This document shows, piece after piece, positions 7,260 to 14,587 of a stretch of DNA of 23,941 nucleotides. A program made the translations under genes and the position numbers. The DNA is from SZUA-35 sp037969565 (GTDB lineage Bacteria > Actinomycetota > Acidimicrobiia > Acidimicrobiales > SZUA-35): the NCBI GenBank assembly GCA_037969565.1, contig JBBKXQ010000009.1:1-23941 (forward strand). The letters are read 5' to 3'. The notes below the pieces were generated by a model. The model worked only from the letters and a program-made list of their open reading frames with translations. It did no database searches and was not told where the DNA came from. How positions within the stretch are numbered: position 1 is the first letter of the stretch; every line of letters starts with the position of its first letter.

Positions 7260-8110
7260 TCCGAAGTTCCTCCGGCAGTGGCGATTGGTGAGGCTGGGTT
7301 GGCTGCTGACGCCCTCGTTGCTGTCTGTGACAGAAAGTCCGAGACGGCGGCGTTGAATTGGTCGGGCGCTTCGGCAGGAGTCAGATGGCCGGCGGCGGGT
7401 AAGACAACGAGTTCGCTGTTGGGAATCCCATCGGCCAGCAGTTGGGAGTAGCTGAGCGGCGTTTCCTCGTCGAGCTCGCCGACGATCACCAGCGTTGGCT
7501 GTTCGATCTCGGCGAGCCGCTTGCGGACGTCGTTGGTTGGCAGACACTCGACTGCAGCTCGAAAGCCGCGAGCGGAGATCCGGCTGAACGACTCGACGGT
7601 CTCCCGGCGGATCTCGCCCGTCAGGCGAACCGCGGTGATGGCATCGACCGCGTCTTCAGCTGCGTCGGCCGGCGTGCCACCGCGGTCGATCGGGTCGAGT
7701 CGGGCGCGGATCCAGTCCTCCCGTGTGGTGCCGTCGATACCGAACGCAGGGCTCGTGTCGGCGAGCACGAGCCGGGCGACGCGGTTCGGGTGGTCGAGCG
7801 CGGTGTGCAGTGCATGCATCCCACCGAAGGACAACCCGACCAGTGTTGCCGTCTCGATCTCGAGTTCATCGAGAAGATCGACAAGGCGTCGTGCGATGGC
7901 TGGATAGGTGAGCGGCTCGATCGGCGCGGCATCGCCATACCCCGGCATGTCCCACGCAATACACCGGTAGCGATCGGACAGACCCCGAAGTTGTGGCCCC
8001 CATGCGGTGCGGGTGCCTCCCAGCCCATGCAAGAACACGACCGGGTCGCCGCTGCCGGCTTCTCGCCAGGCCAGCGGGCCTCGCCGATGGTCGATTGGAG
8101 AGATCATCAT
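7256..8110 (-). CDS. alpha/beta hydrolase
   Basis: A 284-residue alpha/beta hydrolase-fold enzyme. The oxyanion segment is FLHGLGG (residues 26-32), the nucleophile elbow GLS94FGG, the acid D214 in GELDEE, and the base H242 in AGH. This is a complete Ser-Asp-His triad. The family includes PcaD-type enol-lactonases, meta-cleavage hydrolases and NicD N-formylmaleamate deformylase. Given the NicX-like gene two positions downstream, hydrolysis of a ring-cleavage product is an attractive role, but this is inference. Two adjacent ATGs (8110, 8107) could start it and no good Shine-Dalgarno is visible. An in-frame TAG shortly upstream limits extension. It is preceded by the only real gap in the operon (97 bp) and overlaps the next gene by 4 bp. 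Confidence 0.88.
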   Translation of the reverse strand: MMISPIDHRRGPLAWREAGSGDPVVFLHGLGGTRTAWGPQLRGLSDRYRCIAWDMPGYGDAAPIEPLTYPAIARRLVDLLDELEIETATLVGLSFGGMHALHTALDHPNRVARLVLADTSPAFGIDGTTREDWIRARLDPIDRGGTPADAAEDAVDAITAVRLTGEIRRETVESFSRISARGFRAAVECLPTNDVRKRLAEIEQPTLVIVGELDEETPLSYSQLLADGIPNSELVVLPAAGHLTPAEAPDQFNAAVSDFLSQTATRASAANPASPIATAGGTSE

Positions 8111-8133
8111 CAGTCGCGCCGAACGCCCTGGCT

Positions 8134-8160
8134 ACTCGAACTCGCTCGGTCCCTTCGAGT
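8134..8160. promoter_or_regulatory. inverted repeat upstream of the alpha/beta hydrolase
   Basis: Perfect 7-bp arms ACTCGAA (8134-8140) and TTCGAGT (8154-8160) flank a 13-nt spacer. They sit 24 bp upstream of the hydrolase start in the 97-bp gap 8111-8207, the only non-coding break in the operon. This could be an mRNA hairpin (processing or partial termination) or a protein-binding site. Function is unproven. Confidence 0.4.
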
Positions 8161-8207
8161 TACCAACGTATATCGCCCACTCGGACCAGGCACATGGCTC
8201 GGTGGCG

Positions 8208-8957
8208 TCAGAGCGAGACCCAGGCGCGGTCTTCGGGGAGGCAGTTGCCTCCATCGACGACGATCAGTTGCCCGGTGATGTAGCTGGCGCTGGGACCACA
8301 CAGGAAGCCGACCACTGCGGCCACTTCGTCGGGCGTGCCCGATCGGCCCACCGGAGTGCGCTCCCCGGCGAGCACTTCGCTCGGCAGTTGGGATCCGGTG
8401 GCGATCTAACCGGGCGCAACGGCGTTCACCGTCACACCATGGGCCGCTACCTCGAGGGCGACGGCCTTGGTGAGCCCCACCATTCCGGCCTTGGCTGCGT
8501 GGTAGGGCACATCGCCGACGAAGGCCTGCACGGCACCCGAGGTCGACGCGATGTTGACGATCCGGCCGTAGCCGTTGGCGCGCATGCCGGGCAGAACGGC
8601 TCGCGTCACGGCAAAGCAGGTGGACAGATTGATGTCGATTGCCGTGGACCAGTCGGCGTCCGTGGTGTCCTCGATCGCAGCCTCCAGCTGGGATCCGCCG
8701 ACAGCAACCATTCCCGCATTGTTGACGCACACCGCATAGGGGCCGGCGTCGACGATTCGTCCGATGGTGGCCGGGTCTCGGAGGTCGCCAACGACCCCGA
8801 CGGCGTCGACCCCGAGGGTGCGCAACTCGGCGACCCGTTCGTCGATGCGTGATGTGGTCGACGCAACGATGACCCCGTGTCCGGCCGCCCCCAAGATCTT
8901 GGCGATGGCGAAACCGATGCCGTTCGGGCTCCCCGCGCCGGTGATGAGCGCCTTCAT
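8208..8957 (-). pseudogene. SDR family oxidoreductase interrupted by an in-frame amber codon
   Basis: A classical short-chain dehydrogenase/reductase of 249 residues if read through. The Rossmann motif TGAGSPNGIG is at residues 6-15, VNNAG at 78-82, the catalytic Ser in NIASTSG (about 140), and Y152-HAAK156. At codon 184 (bases 8406-8408) a TAG follows NAVAPG, exactly where the family normally has Trp in PGWI-x-T. The frame then continues unbroken as IATGSQLPSEVL, RTPVGRSGTPDEVAAVVGFL and ITGQLIVVDGGN to a TGA at 8208-8210. TGG to TAG is one transition. Possible causes are a recent null mutation, readthrough, or a sequence error. The N-terminal 183 residues alone lack the substrate-binding and dimerisation end. 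ATG 8957 overlaps the amidohydrolase stop by 4 bp. Confidence 0.85.
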
Positions 8958-9844
8958 GACTCCGACACCGAAACTGCTTGCTCCAGGCCGAGCACATCGA
9001 TTGCGTTGGCCTTCAGTATCAACGGACGGACCTCGGGCTTGATCTCGAGTTCGTTGAAGCTCGCCATCCAGCGATCGGGGGAGATGACCGGATAGTCCGA
9101 TCCGAACAACACCTTGCGCCGCAACGGACCGTTGGCGGCGCGCACGAGTTGCGCCGGGAAGTACTTCGGCAACCAGCCTGAAAGATCGATGTACACATTC
9201 GCCTTGTGGGTGGCCATCGAGATCGCGGAATCCTGCCACGGCACCGACGGGTGGGCCAGAATCACTGTGAGCGTGGGGAAATCAGCAGCCACGTCATCCA
9301 GCAGCATGGGATCGCTGTAGCGCAGCTTGATGCCACGGCCACCGGGGAGTCCGGCCCCGATACCGGTCTGGCCGGTGTGGGACACCATCGGGAGCCCGGC
9401 CTCGGCGATGGCCTCGTAGATGGGGTAGTAGCGCTGGTCGTTGGGCTCGAACGCTTGCATACTCGGATGGAACTTGAAGCCCCGGGCCCCATTGGCCGCC
9501 AGTGACCGAACTCGAGCCGCCGCGCCGTCGGCGAGGGGGTCGACCGACGCAAACGGCAGCAGTACATCGTCGTGAGCTGCTGCGAGTTCGATGATCTCCT
9601 CGCTGGACAGTGCGGGGTGTCCCATGGCCGTGGTGGCATCGACGGTGAAGATGACTGCGCCGATGCGACGCTCGCGGTAGTAGTCCGCCAGATCGCCGAC
9701 GGTTGGCGTGCGATTGTCGTCGCCCTTGAAGTAGGCCGCCGATGCGTCCATCAATTCCTGGTCGAGCGAGCAACAACCCTTGGAATCCTGTTCGACGTGG
9801 ACGTGGGTGTCGATGGCAACAAGGGAGTCGAGATCCCAGCTCAT
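8954..9844 (-). CDS. amidohydrolase family protein (ACMSD-like, amidohydrolase_2 type)
   Basis: A 296-residue TIM-barrel metal-dependent hydrolase or decarboxylase. The metal-binding H14-V-H16 pair is at the N terminus (DTHVHV), followed by FKFH126, VSH156TG, LAH198PS and GSD250YP. These match the amidohydrolase_2 pattern shared by alpha-amino-beta-carboxymuconate-semialdehyde decarboxylase, gamma-resorcylate decarboxylase and various lactone or amide hydrolases. Many members act on ring-cleavage products or aromatic acids, which fits the NicX-like gene in the same operon. ATG 9844 overlaps the upstream dehydrogenase stop by 4 bp, and its own stop overlaps the SDR start by 4 bp. Reaction type (decarboxylation or hydrolysis) cannot be decided from motifs. 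Confidence 0.87.
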   Translation of the reverse strand: MSWDLDSLVAIDTHVHVEQDSKGCCSLDQELMDASAAYFKGDDNRTPTVGDLADYYRERRIGAVIFTVDATTAMGHPALSSEEIIELAAAHDDVLLPFASVDPLADGAAARVRSLAANGARGFKFHPSMQAFEPNDQRYYPIYEAIAEAGLPMVSHTGQTGIGAGLPGGRGIKLRYSDPMLLDDVAADFPTLTVILAHPSVPWQDSAISMATHKANVYIDLSGWLPKYFPAQLVRAANGPLRRKVLFGSDYPVISPDRWMASFNELEIKPEVRPLILKANAIDVLGLEQAVSVSES

Positions 9845-10791
9845 GGTTTCGCAGCTCCTGGTAGGTGTTCGGCGTTGGCCTTCGCAACGACGAGTTGTTC
9901 GAGCAGTCGGTCTCGCTCGTCCTGCATCTTGCCTTGGTCGATCCCGCGGAGTTCGTCATCCACACCGGCAACAACCGCGGCTCGGAACTCCGGGGTCCAA
10001 ACTGCGGATTGGAACGTCTCCCACCACTCGACCATTGGAGGACCGAGATGTTCGAGTACGTGGGCCAGCCCGGCTTCGCCACCGGAGAGATGCTGGGTGG
10101 CGAACGGACCGGTGAGCGCCCAGCGCAGACCAGGCCCTGACGAGATCGCCAGATCGACTTCGGCGACGGTGACCACGCCCTGCTCGACCAGCCAGTAGGC
10201 CTCACGCCACAAGGCAGCCTGAAGGCGATTGGTGACATGGCCCGGGAGTTCGGCGCGGATGTGGATCGGCGCCTTGCCGATGGCGGTGTACATCGCCATG
10301 GCCGCTGCGATTGCGGCATCGGACGTTGCCGCACCGCCGACGACTTCGACGAGCGGTACGAGATGGGGCGGATTGAACGGGTGTCCGATGAGGACTCGCT
10401 CGGGATGGTCATCACAGGCCTGCTGGATGTCTGACGGTTTGAGGCCCGATGAGCTCGAAGCGATGACCACCTCGGGCCCGGCGACGGCATCAATCGATCG
10501 GGAGAGCTCGTGCTTGAGGTCGAGCCGCTCGGGTGCGTTCTCCTGGACGAACGACGCACCCTCGACGGCCTCGACCGCCGAGCCGGTGAAGGAGACCAGC
10601 GCCGGTGTTGCGCCCTCGACAACGAGACCTTGCCGCTCGAGTGACGGCCAGCAACGTTCGACGGACTCACTCAGTTCTTCGGGCGCAGAGGGGCGGGGAT
10701 CGGTGGCAACGACGTCATGACCACGAGCCGCGAACAGCGCAGCCCAACTCGATCCGATGACGCCGGACCCGATGATGGCGATGTGTGACAT
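9841..10791 (-). CDS. 3-hydroxyacyl-CoA / L-carnitine dehydrogenase-like protein
   Basis: A 316-residue NAD-dependent dehydrogenase. The Rossmann loop GSGVIGSSWAALF is at residues 8-20 with an acidic residue (D31) favouring NAD. QENAPERLDLKHEL, SSSSGL, GHPFNPPHLVPLVEV and NRLQAALWREA follow. The C-terminal helical domain has the PGLRWALTGPF and GGEAGLAHVLEH segments typical of the carnitine dehydrogenase / lambda-crystallin branch. It is a paralogue of the protein at 1-933, with the same motif order and near-identical blocks. Start ATG 10791 shares one base with the ligase stop (TGATG), and the longer upstream reading is a shadow of the ligase gene. In the operon it would oxidise the beta-hydroxy intermediate made by the enoyl-CoA hydratase. 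Confidence 0.9.
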   Translation of the reverse strand: MSHIAIIGSGVIGSSWAALFAARGHDVVATDPRPSAPEELSESVERCWPSLERQGLVVEGATPALVSFTGSAVEAVEGASFVQENAPERLDLKHELSRSIDAVAGPEVVIASSSSGLKPSDIQQACDDHPERVLIGHPFNPPHLVPLVEVVGGAATSDAAIAAAMAMYTAIGKAPIHIRAELPGHVTNRLQAALWREAYWLVEQGVVTVAEVDLAISSGPGLRWALTGPFATQHLSGGEAGLAHVLEHLGPPMVEWWETFQSAVWTPEFRAAVVAGVDDELRGIDQGKMQDERDRLLEQLVVAKANAEHLPGAAKP

Positions 10792-12746
10792 CAACGGCCT
10801 CGGATTGCTTCGAGACAGTCGTCGAGAACTTCTGGATTCGCCATGGCCTGGCGCGACACGACCGCAGCCACGTCGGCGCCCTGCAAAATTCGTTTCACCG
10901 GCAACTCGAGCTTCTTGCCCGTGAGATTTCGAGGCACTCCGGCGACGCCGACGATCTGATCGGGCACATGGCGAGGGGAGAGCGCTGAACGAAGTGCGGT
11001 GGCAATCGAAACACGCAGCTCGTCGTCCAGTTCCTGCTCCTCGGTCTGCACGAGCAGGATCAGTTGGCCCAAGCCACCGTCGGGATCTTCGAGATGGACA
11101 ACGAGGCTGTCGGCGATCGCCGGCATCTGCTCGACTACCCGATAGATCTCGGCGGTTCCGATCCGAACGCCACCACGGTTGAGTGTGGCGTCGGAGCGGC
11201 CGGTGATGATGCTGGTGTTGTGTTCGGTGAAGCGCACCCAATCGCCGAATCGCATGACACCCGGGTACTGCTCGAAGTACGTGCCCCGATACCGACTCAT
11301 GTCGTCGTCGCCCCAGAACCGCACCGGCATCGACGGCATGGGTTCGGTGATCACGAGTTCGCCGAGTTCACCGACAACGTTGTTGCCGTCCTCGTCGTAG
11401 GCATACGCCGCGACGCCGAGACACTTGGCCGAGATCTCGCCGGCGTAGACCGGGGTGATCGGGTAGCCCTGCAGCAGTCCGGTGCACACGTCGGTGCCAC
11501 CGCTTCCAACATAGACGGGAGCGTGCGAGCCGAACTGCTCGTTCAACCACACGAACCCCTCGGTCGGCAGCGGTGAGCCGGCAGCGGCGAGCAGCCGCAG
11601 ACAGCTGAGGTCGTAGGTCGCCGAGGGTTCGACGCCGGCTTTGACGTTGGCCATGACGAACGCCGGGCCGAGCCCCATCATCGTCGGCTGCACTTCCTCG
11701 GCCAGGCGCCACTGTGCTTCGAGGTCGGGATACATCGGGTTTCCGTCGATACAAACGATCGATGCGCCACACAGCAGCGTGCTGACGAGTGCGTTCCACA
11801 TCATCCAGGCCGTCGTGCTGAACCACATGAGCCGGTCGCCAGGACCGAGATCCCAAGACAGCCCATTGTTCTTGTAGGCCTCGAGAAGGATGCCGCCGTG
11901 ACCGTGGACGATCGCCTTCGGCAACCCGGTCGTGCCCGAGGAGAAGAGCACCGCCAGCGGATGATCGAACGGCACGGGCACGGCTTCGAGTTCACCCCGT
12001 TCGCGGGTGAACTCTTCCCACGCGACGGCGTCGTCGACGAGCCGGCCGTTGTAGGACAGGGCAATGACATGCTCGACCGAAGGCATCGCCTCGCGTAACG
12101 TCGCCACCCGGTCCCGGATGTCGATGTCCTTGTCGCCATAGCCATAGCCGTCCACCACGAGAAGCACCGTGGGTTCGAGCTGACCGAACCGGTCGATCAC
12201 CGCTTGCGGGCCGAATTCCGGCGCAGCAGAGGCCCAGGTGGCGCCCAGACTCGCAGCGGCGAGGAATGCGGCAACCGTCTCGGGGATGTTCGGCATGTAG
12301 GCAACGACGCGGTCACCCTCGGTGACACCCATTCGAACCAAACCGGCCCGAACCCGGGCCACCAGATCATTCAGCTGCCCGAACGTGTAGGTGACCTTGT
12401 CCCGGGTCTGCGAGATCCCGATGATGGCGACATCGTCGTCCCGTCCGGCGCTCGCCCGCAGATACTCGCCGGCGTAGTTGACTCGGGTACCGGGAAACCA
12501 CTCGGCGCCCGGCATCTCGCGGCGGCCGAGAACCGGGCCGACCGGCGTGGAACTTGCCACACCGAAGTGATCCCAGATCGAGCGCCAGAAGGCATCGATG
12601 TCGTCAACCGACCATTGCCACAGCTCGGTGTACGTCTCGAAAGTGAGTTTGCGATCGGTTGCCAACCAGTCCATGTACCGGCCGATTCTCGAGGTCTTGC
12701 GAGACTCGGGGCCAGGCTGATGGATCACCTCGCCGTCCCGCACCAT
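10791..12746 (-). CDS. acetoacetate--CoA ligase-like adenylate-forming enzyme
   Basis: A 651-residue acid-CoA ligase matching acetoacetyl-CoA synthetases in length and layout. It starts with the WLATDRKLTFETYTELWQWSV region and has WFPGTRVNYAGEYL near residues 83-96. The P-loop LFSSGTTGLPKAIVHGHGG is at about 267-285, followed by WFSTTAWMMWN. GSGGTDVCTGLLQG, RFTEHNTSIITGRSDATLNRGGVRIGTAEIYR and a C-terminal NLTGKKLELPVKRIL with the catalytic lysine complete it. It forms the CoA ester of acetoacetate or a similar keto/short acid using ATP. ATG 12746 shares a base with the enoyl-CoA hydratase stop, and the much longer upstream reading frame is a shadow of that gene. In a catabolic operon it may activate the pathway acid rather than acetoacetate itself. 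Confidence 0.92.
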   Translation of the reverse strand: MVRDGEVIHQPGPESRKTSRIGRYMDWLATDRKLTFETYTELWQWSVDDIDAFWRSIWDHFGVASSTPVGPVLGRREMPGAEWFPGTRVNYAGEYLRASAGRDDDVAIIGISQTRDKVTYTFGQLNDLVARVRAGLVRMGVTEGDRVVAYMPNIPETVAAFLAAASLGATWASAAPEFGPQAVIDRFGQLEPTVLLVVDGYGYGDKDIDIRDRVATLREAMPSVEHVIALSYNGRLVDDAVAWEEFTRERGELEAVPVPFDHPLAVLFSSGTTGLPKAIVHGHGGILLEAYKNNGLSWDLGPGDRLMWFSTTAWMMWNALVSTLLCGASIVCIDGNPMYPDLEAQWRLAEEVQPTMMGLGPAFVMANVKAGVEPSATYDLSCLRLLAAAGSPLPTEGFVWLNEQFGSHAPVYVGSGGTDVCTGLLQGYPITPVYAGEISAKCLGVAAYAYDEDGNNVVGELGELVITEPMPSMPVRFWGDDDMSRYRGTYFEQYPGVMRFGDWVRFTEHNTSIITGRSDATLNRGGVRIGTAEIYRVVEQMPAIADSLVVHLEDPDGGLGQLILLVQTEEQELDDELRVSIATALRSALSPRHVPDQIVGVAGVPRNLTGKKLELPVKRILQGADVAAVVSRQAMANPEVLDDCLEAIRGR

Positions 12747-13561
12747 CACTTGCCTCCCGTTCTGGTCGTCACCGTTGTTGCTGTCACCTTGGCGGCTTTG
12801 CCCGCCAGGAATTCGCCCAACAGGGCCTTTGCTTCCTCTGAACCCTGGCTCACTGCGGCCACCAACGACTCGACGAACAACCCCTCGTTGGGCCCCATCT
12901 CGGCGATACGAGGCAGCGCCTGCAGCACGGCGTAATTGGTGACCCGAGAGTTGGCGGCGATCCGGGTTGCCAATTCGATGGCCTTGTCGAGCCCCTCGCC
13001 GTCGTCGACCAGGTACTGCGAGATGCCGAGCTGCAATCCCGACGCAGCGTCGATCACGCGGCCAGTGAGCATCATGTCGGCCATGCGATGGACGCCGATG
13101 AGTTTCGGTAGACGAACCGAAGCGCCACCGCCGACGAAGATGCCGCGACTCCCTTCCGGCAGCGCGTAGTACGCCGAGGTTTCGGCCACTCTGATGTGCG
13201 TGGCCATCGCCAGTTCGAGCCCCCCGCCGATCACCGCACCACGAAGCACAGAGACGACCGGGATGGTCCCGAGTTCGATCTTTTCGAATTTGGCATGCCA
13301 CCCCCGACTGTGGAGCATGCCCTCGAACACGGATGTCTCGGTGAGCTCTGACAGATCGAGTCCCGCGCTGAAATGCTCCCCCGATGAAGCCAGAACTGCG
13401 GCGCCGACCTCAGCGGGTGGATCGGCGAAGAAGTCGCCAAGAGCCCCGACCGTCGCGCTGTCGAGCGCGTTGCGCTTCTGTGGCCGATCGAGCGTGAGAA
13501 TGGCGATGGGGCCCCGCACCTCGAGTTGTACGAACTCACTGAGGCGGGTCTGGCGTTCCAT
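12746..13561 (-). CDS. enoyl-CoA hydratase/isomerase (crotonase) family protein
   Basis: A 271-residue crotonase-fold enzyme, first gene of the nine-gene operon. The first oxyanion-hole loop is HFSAGLDLSEL, the second RGAVIGGGLELAMATHIRVAE, and ALPEGSRGIFVGGG supplies the glutamate region typical of the family. The C-terminal part contains AIELATRIAANS. ATG 13561 is favoured: the reading extends upstream to a TTG at 13603, but that stretch carries a good promoter (TTGACA, 18 bp, TAGGGT) whose start site would fall at or just before this ATG. No Shine-Dalgarno is present, so the transcript is probably leaderless. It likely hydrates an enoyl-CoA made after activation by the next gene. Hydratase versus isomerase or hydrolase activity is open. 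Confidence 0.9.
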   Translation of the reverse strand: MERQTRLSEFVQLEVRGPIAILTLDRPQKRNALDSATVGALGDFFADPPAEVGAAVLASSGEHFSAGLDLSELTETSVFEGMLHSRGWHAKFEKIELGTIPVVSVLRGAVIGGGLELAMATHIRVAETSAYYALPEGSRGIFVGGGASVRLPKLIGVHRMADMMLTGRVIDAASGLQLGISQYLVDDGEGLDKAIELATRIAANSRVTNYAVLQALPRIAEMGPNEGLFVESLVAAVSQGSEEAKALLGEFLAGKAAKVTATTVTTRTGGK

Positions 13562-13569
13562 GAGAGGTG

Positions 13570-13599
13570 ACCCTACGGACCGACGAGCGACTATGTCAA
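13570..13599 (-). promoter_or_regulatory. predicted promoter of the nine-gene operon (leaderless)
   Basis: On the minus strand a consensus -35 TTGACA (13594-13599) is followed, after 18 bp, by TAGGGT (13570-13575), which fits the TANNNT -10 pattern. Only 8 bp separate the -10 from the ATG at 13561, so transcription would begin at or within one or two bases of the start codon. This is seen directly as motifs; activity is inferred. Confidence 0.65.
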
Positions 13600-13637
13600 C
13601 CAAACTGATTTAGGGGCCCCAGGAAACGTCTGCCACG

Positions 13638-13647
13638 ATGACGTCAT
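13638..13647. promoter_or_regulatory. 10-bp palindrome over the marR start codon, candidate operator
   Basis: ATGACGTCAT is a perfect palindrome whose last two bases are the first two of the MarR start codon. A separate 8-bp palindrome GGGGCCCC lies at 13613-13620 in the same 84-bp divergent gap. MarR-family proteins usually bind palindromes between themselves and a divergent target, so either could be the operator. No binding evidence exists. Confidence 0.4.
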
Positions 13648-14065
13648 GTCCGACTTGACGACGAGCTACCTGATCGGCCGCACCGACCGCATCATCCGCG
13701 CCCGCCTGGAGGCCGTGCTGCTCGACACTGGGCTCAGCCTGCCGGAATTCACCGCCCTGTCCGTCCTGGTCGCTCGCCCCGGTCTCTCGAATGCTCGGCT
13801 TGCCCGGCGTTCCCTGGTTTCGCCCCAGGCGATGCACAAGGTGGTCCGCTCCCTCGAAGACGCCGGACTCGTCGCCCGTACGGCTCATCCGTCGGGAGGC
13901 CGAGCACTGGAAACCGTGATCACTGCGAAGGGCGAGCGCGTGTTCAACGATGTGTTGCCCCGAATTCGTGAGGCCGAGGATCGCACGCTGGCTGCGCTCG
14001 ACGACGACGACCGCCGTGAGTTCGTGCGGCTCCTCATTCTGGCCACGTCCACTCTTGTGCCATGA
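13646..14065 (+). CDS. MarR family transcriptional regulator
   Basis: A 139-residue winged-helix regulator. The DNA-binding part reads LSLPEFTALSVLVARPGLSNARLARRS, then VSPQAMHKVVRSLEDAGLVART, then a wing with HPSGGRALETVITAKGE. Terminal helices for dimerisation frame it. It is transcribed divergently from the nine-gene catabolic operon with 84 bp between start codons, the classic arrangement for a local repressor that responds to an aromatic or CoA-ester ligand. Its own start lacks a clear Shine-Dalgarno. Its stop overlaps a possible upstream ATG of the membrane protein gene by 4 bp. It may regulate both directions (inference). Confidence 0.9.
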   Translation: MSDLTTSYLIGRTDRIIRARLEAVLLDTGLSLPEFTALSVLVARPGLSNARLARRSLVSPQAMHKVVRSLEDAGLVARTAHPSGGRALETVITAKGERVFNDVLPRIREAEDRTLAALDDDDRREFVRLLILATSTLVP

Positions 14066-14078
14066 GTCGAGTTCGAGC

Positions 14079-14084
14079 AGGAGG
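14079..14084 (+). promoter_or_regulatory. Shine-Dalgarno AGGAGG deciding the membrane-protein start
   Basis: A perfect AGGAGG lies 10 bp before ATG 14095. It supports that start over the ATG at 14062, which overlaps the marR stop as ATGA and could instead be used by coupling. Confidence 0.6.
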
Positions 14085-14094
14085 ACGGTCGACG

Positions 14095-14499
14095 ATGAGG
14101 GCCGGATGGTTCGGTCGGACCGCTTCGGCCGTTCTCAGCTTCGTCGCAGCAGGCTTGCTTCTCACGGTCATGCTGGCATCGGGGACGACAAGATTCTGGG
14201 CCCTCGTAGCGTTCGTCTTGGCCACGTTCGGCGCGATTGCCGCCGTCGGATCGACGGCGGCAGCGCACGCCTTTCGTCGTGGACGACGTGTCTTCGGCAG
14301 CCTCGTCCTCGTGAGCGTCCCTGTCGTTTTGCTCACGCTTGCCTACGCAGTGGTTGCGGCCCAAGCCGAATCCGTCTCCACGACCGAGCTGGTCCGCAAC
14401 GTCGTTGTCGTTGTTGTCGTCGTCACTGTCATCCTCGCCGGTTCGTACCTCGCAGGTCGCCACCTGCCGCCGACGACAACCGAAACCGAGGCCAGCTGA
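14095..14499 (+). CDS. small integral membrane protein of unknown function
   Basis: I do not recognise a family. The 134-residue product (145 if started at 14062) has a short basic N terminus and four hydrophobic stretches likely to span the membrane. The first is TASAVLSFVAAGLLLTVML, then FWALVAFVLATFGAIAAVG. After a basic loop (FRRGRRVF) come SLVLVSVPVVLLTLAYAVVA and a very valine-rich NVVVVVVVVTVILAGSYLAG. The tail is polar and Thr/Glu rich. It follows marR and precedes the aminotransferase by 88 bp. Basic residues in the N-terminal segment and in the loop between the second and third segments suggest these face the cytoplasm. A transport or stress role cannot be claimed. Confidence 0.7.
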   Translation: MRAGWFGRTASAVLSFVAAGLLLTVMLASGTTRFWALVAFVLATFGAIAAVGSTAAAHAFRRGRRVFGSLVLVSVPVVLLTLAYAVVAAQAESVSTTELVRNVVVVVVVVTVILAGSYLAGRHLPPTTTETEAS

Positions 14500-14526
14500 C
14501 CAGGCGACCTCGGATCTCGATGGGCC

Positions 14527-14556
14527 CTGGCATCACACCCTCGAAATGAGTAGGGT
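14527..14556 (+). promoter_or_regulatory. predicted promoter of the aminotransferase-asnC unit
   Basis: CTGGCA (14527-14532, four of six matches to TTGACA) and TAGGGT (14551-14556) are spaced by 18 bp. The -10 hexamer and spacing are the same as in the predicted operon promoter at 13570-13599. The Shine-Dalgarno AGGAG (14577-14581) and ATG 14588 follow at a normal distance. Confidence 0.45.
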
Positions 14557-14587
14557 GAAATCCGGCCATACAACTCAGGAGATCATC

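Noticed and set aside
8110..8997. Minus-strand open frame covering the SDR region without a stop
   Set aside because: It is out of frame with the SDR motifs and extremely Arg-rich. The true frame contains all SDR motifs on both sides of the amber codon.
10791..13301. An 836-codon version of the acid-CoA ligase
   Set aside because: The extra N-terminal part is an out-of-frame reading of the enoyl-CoA hydratase gene. ATG 12746 gives the normal family length and a 1-bp overlap.
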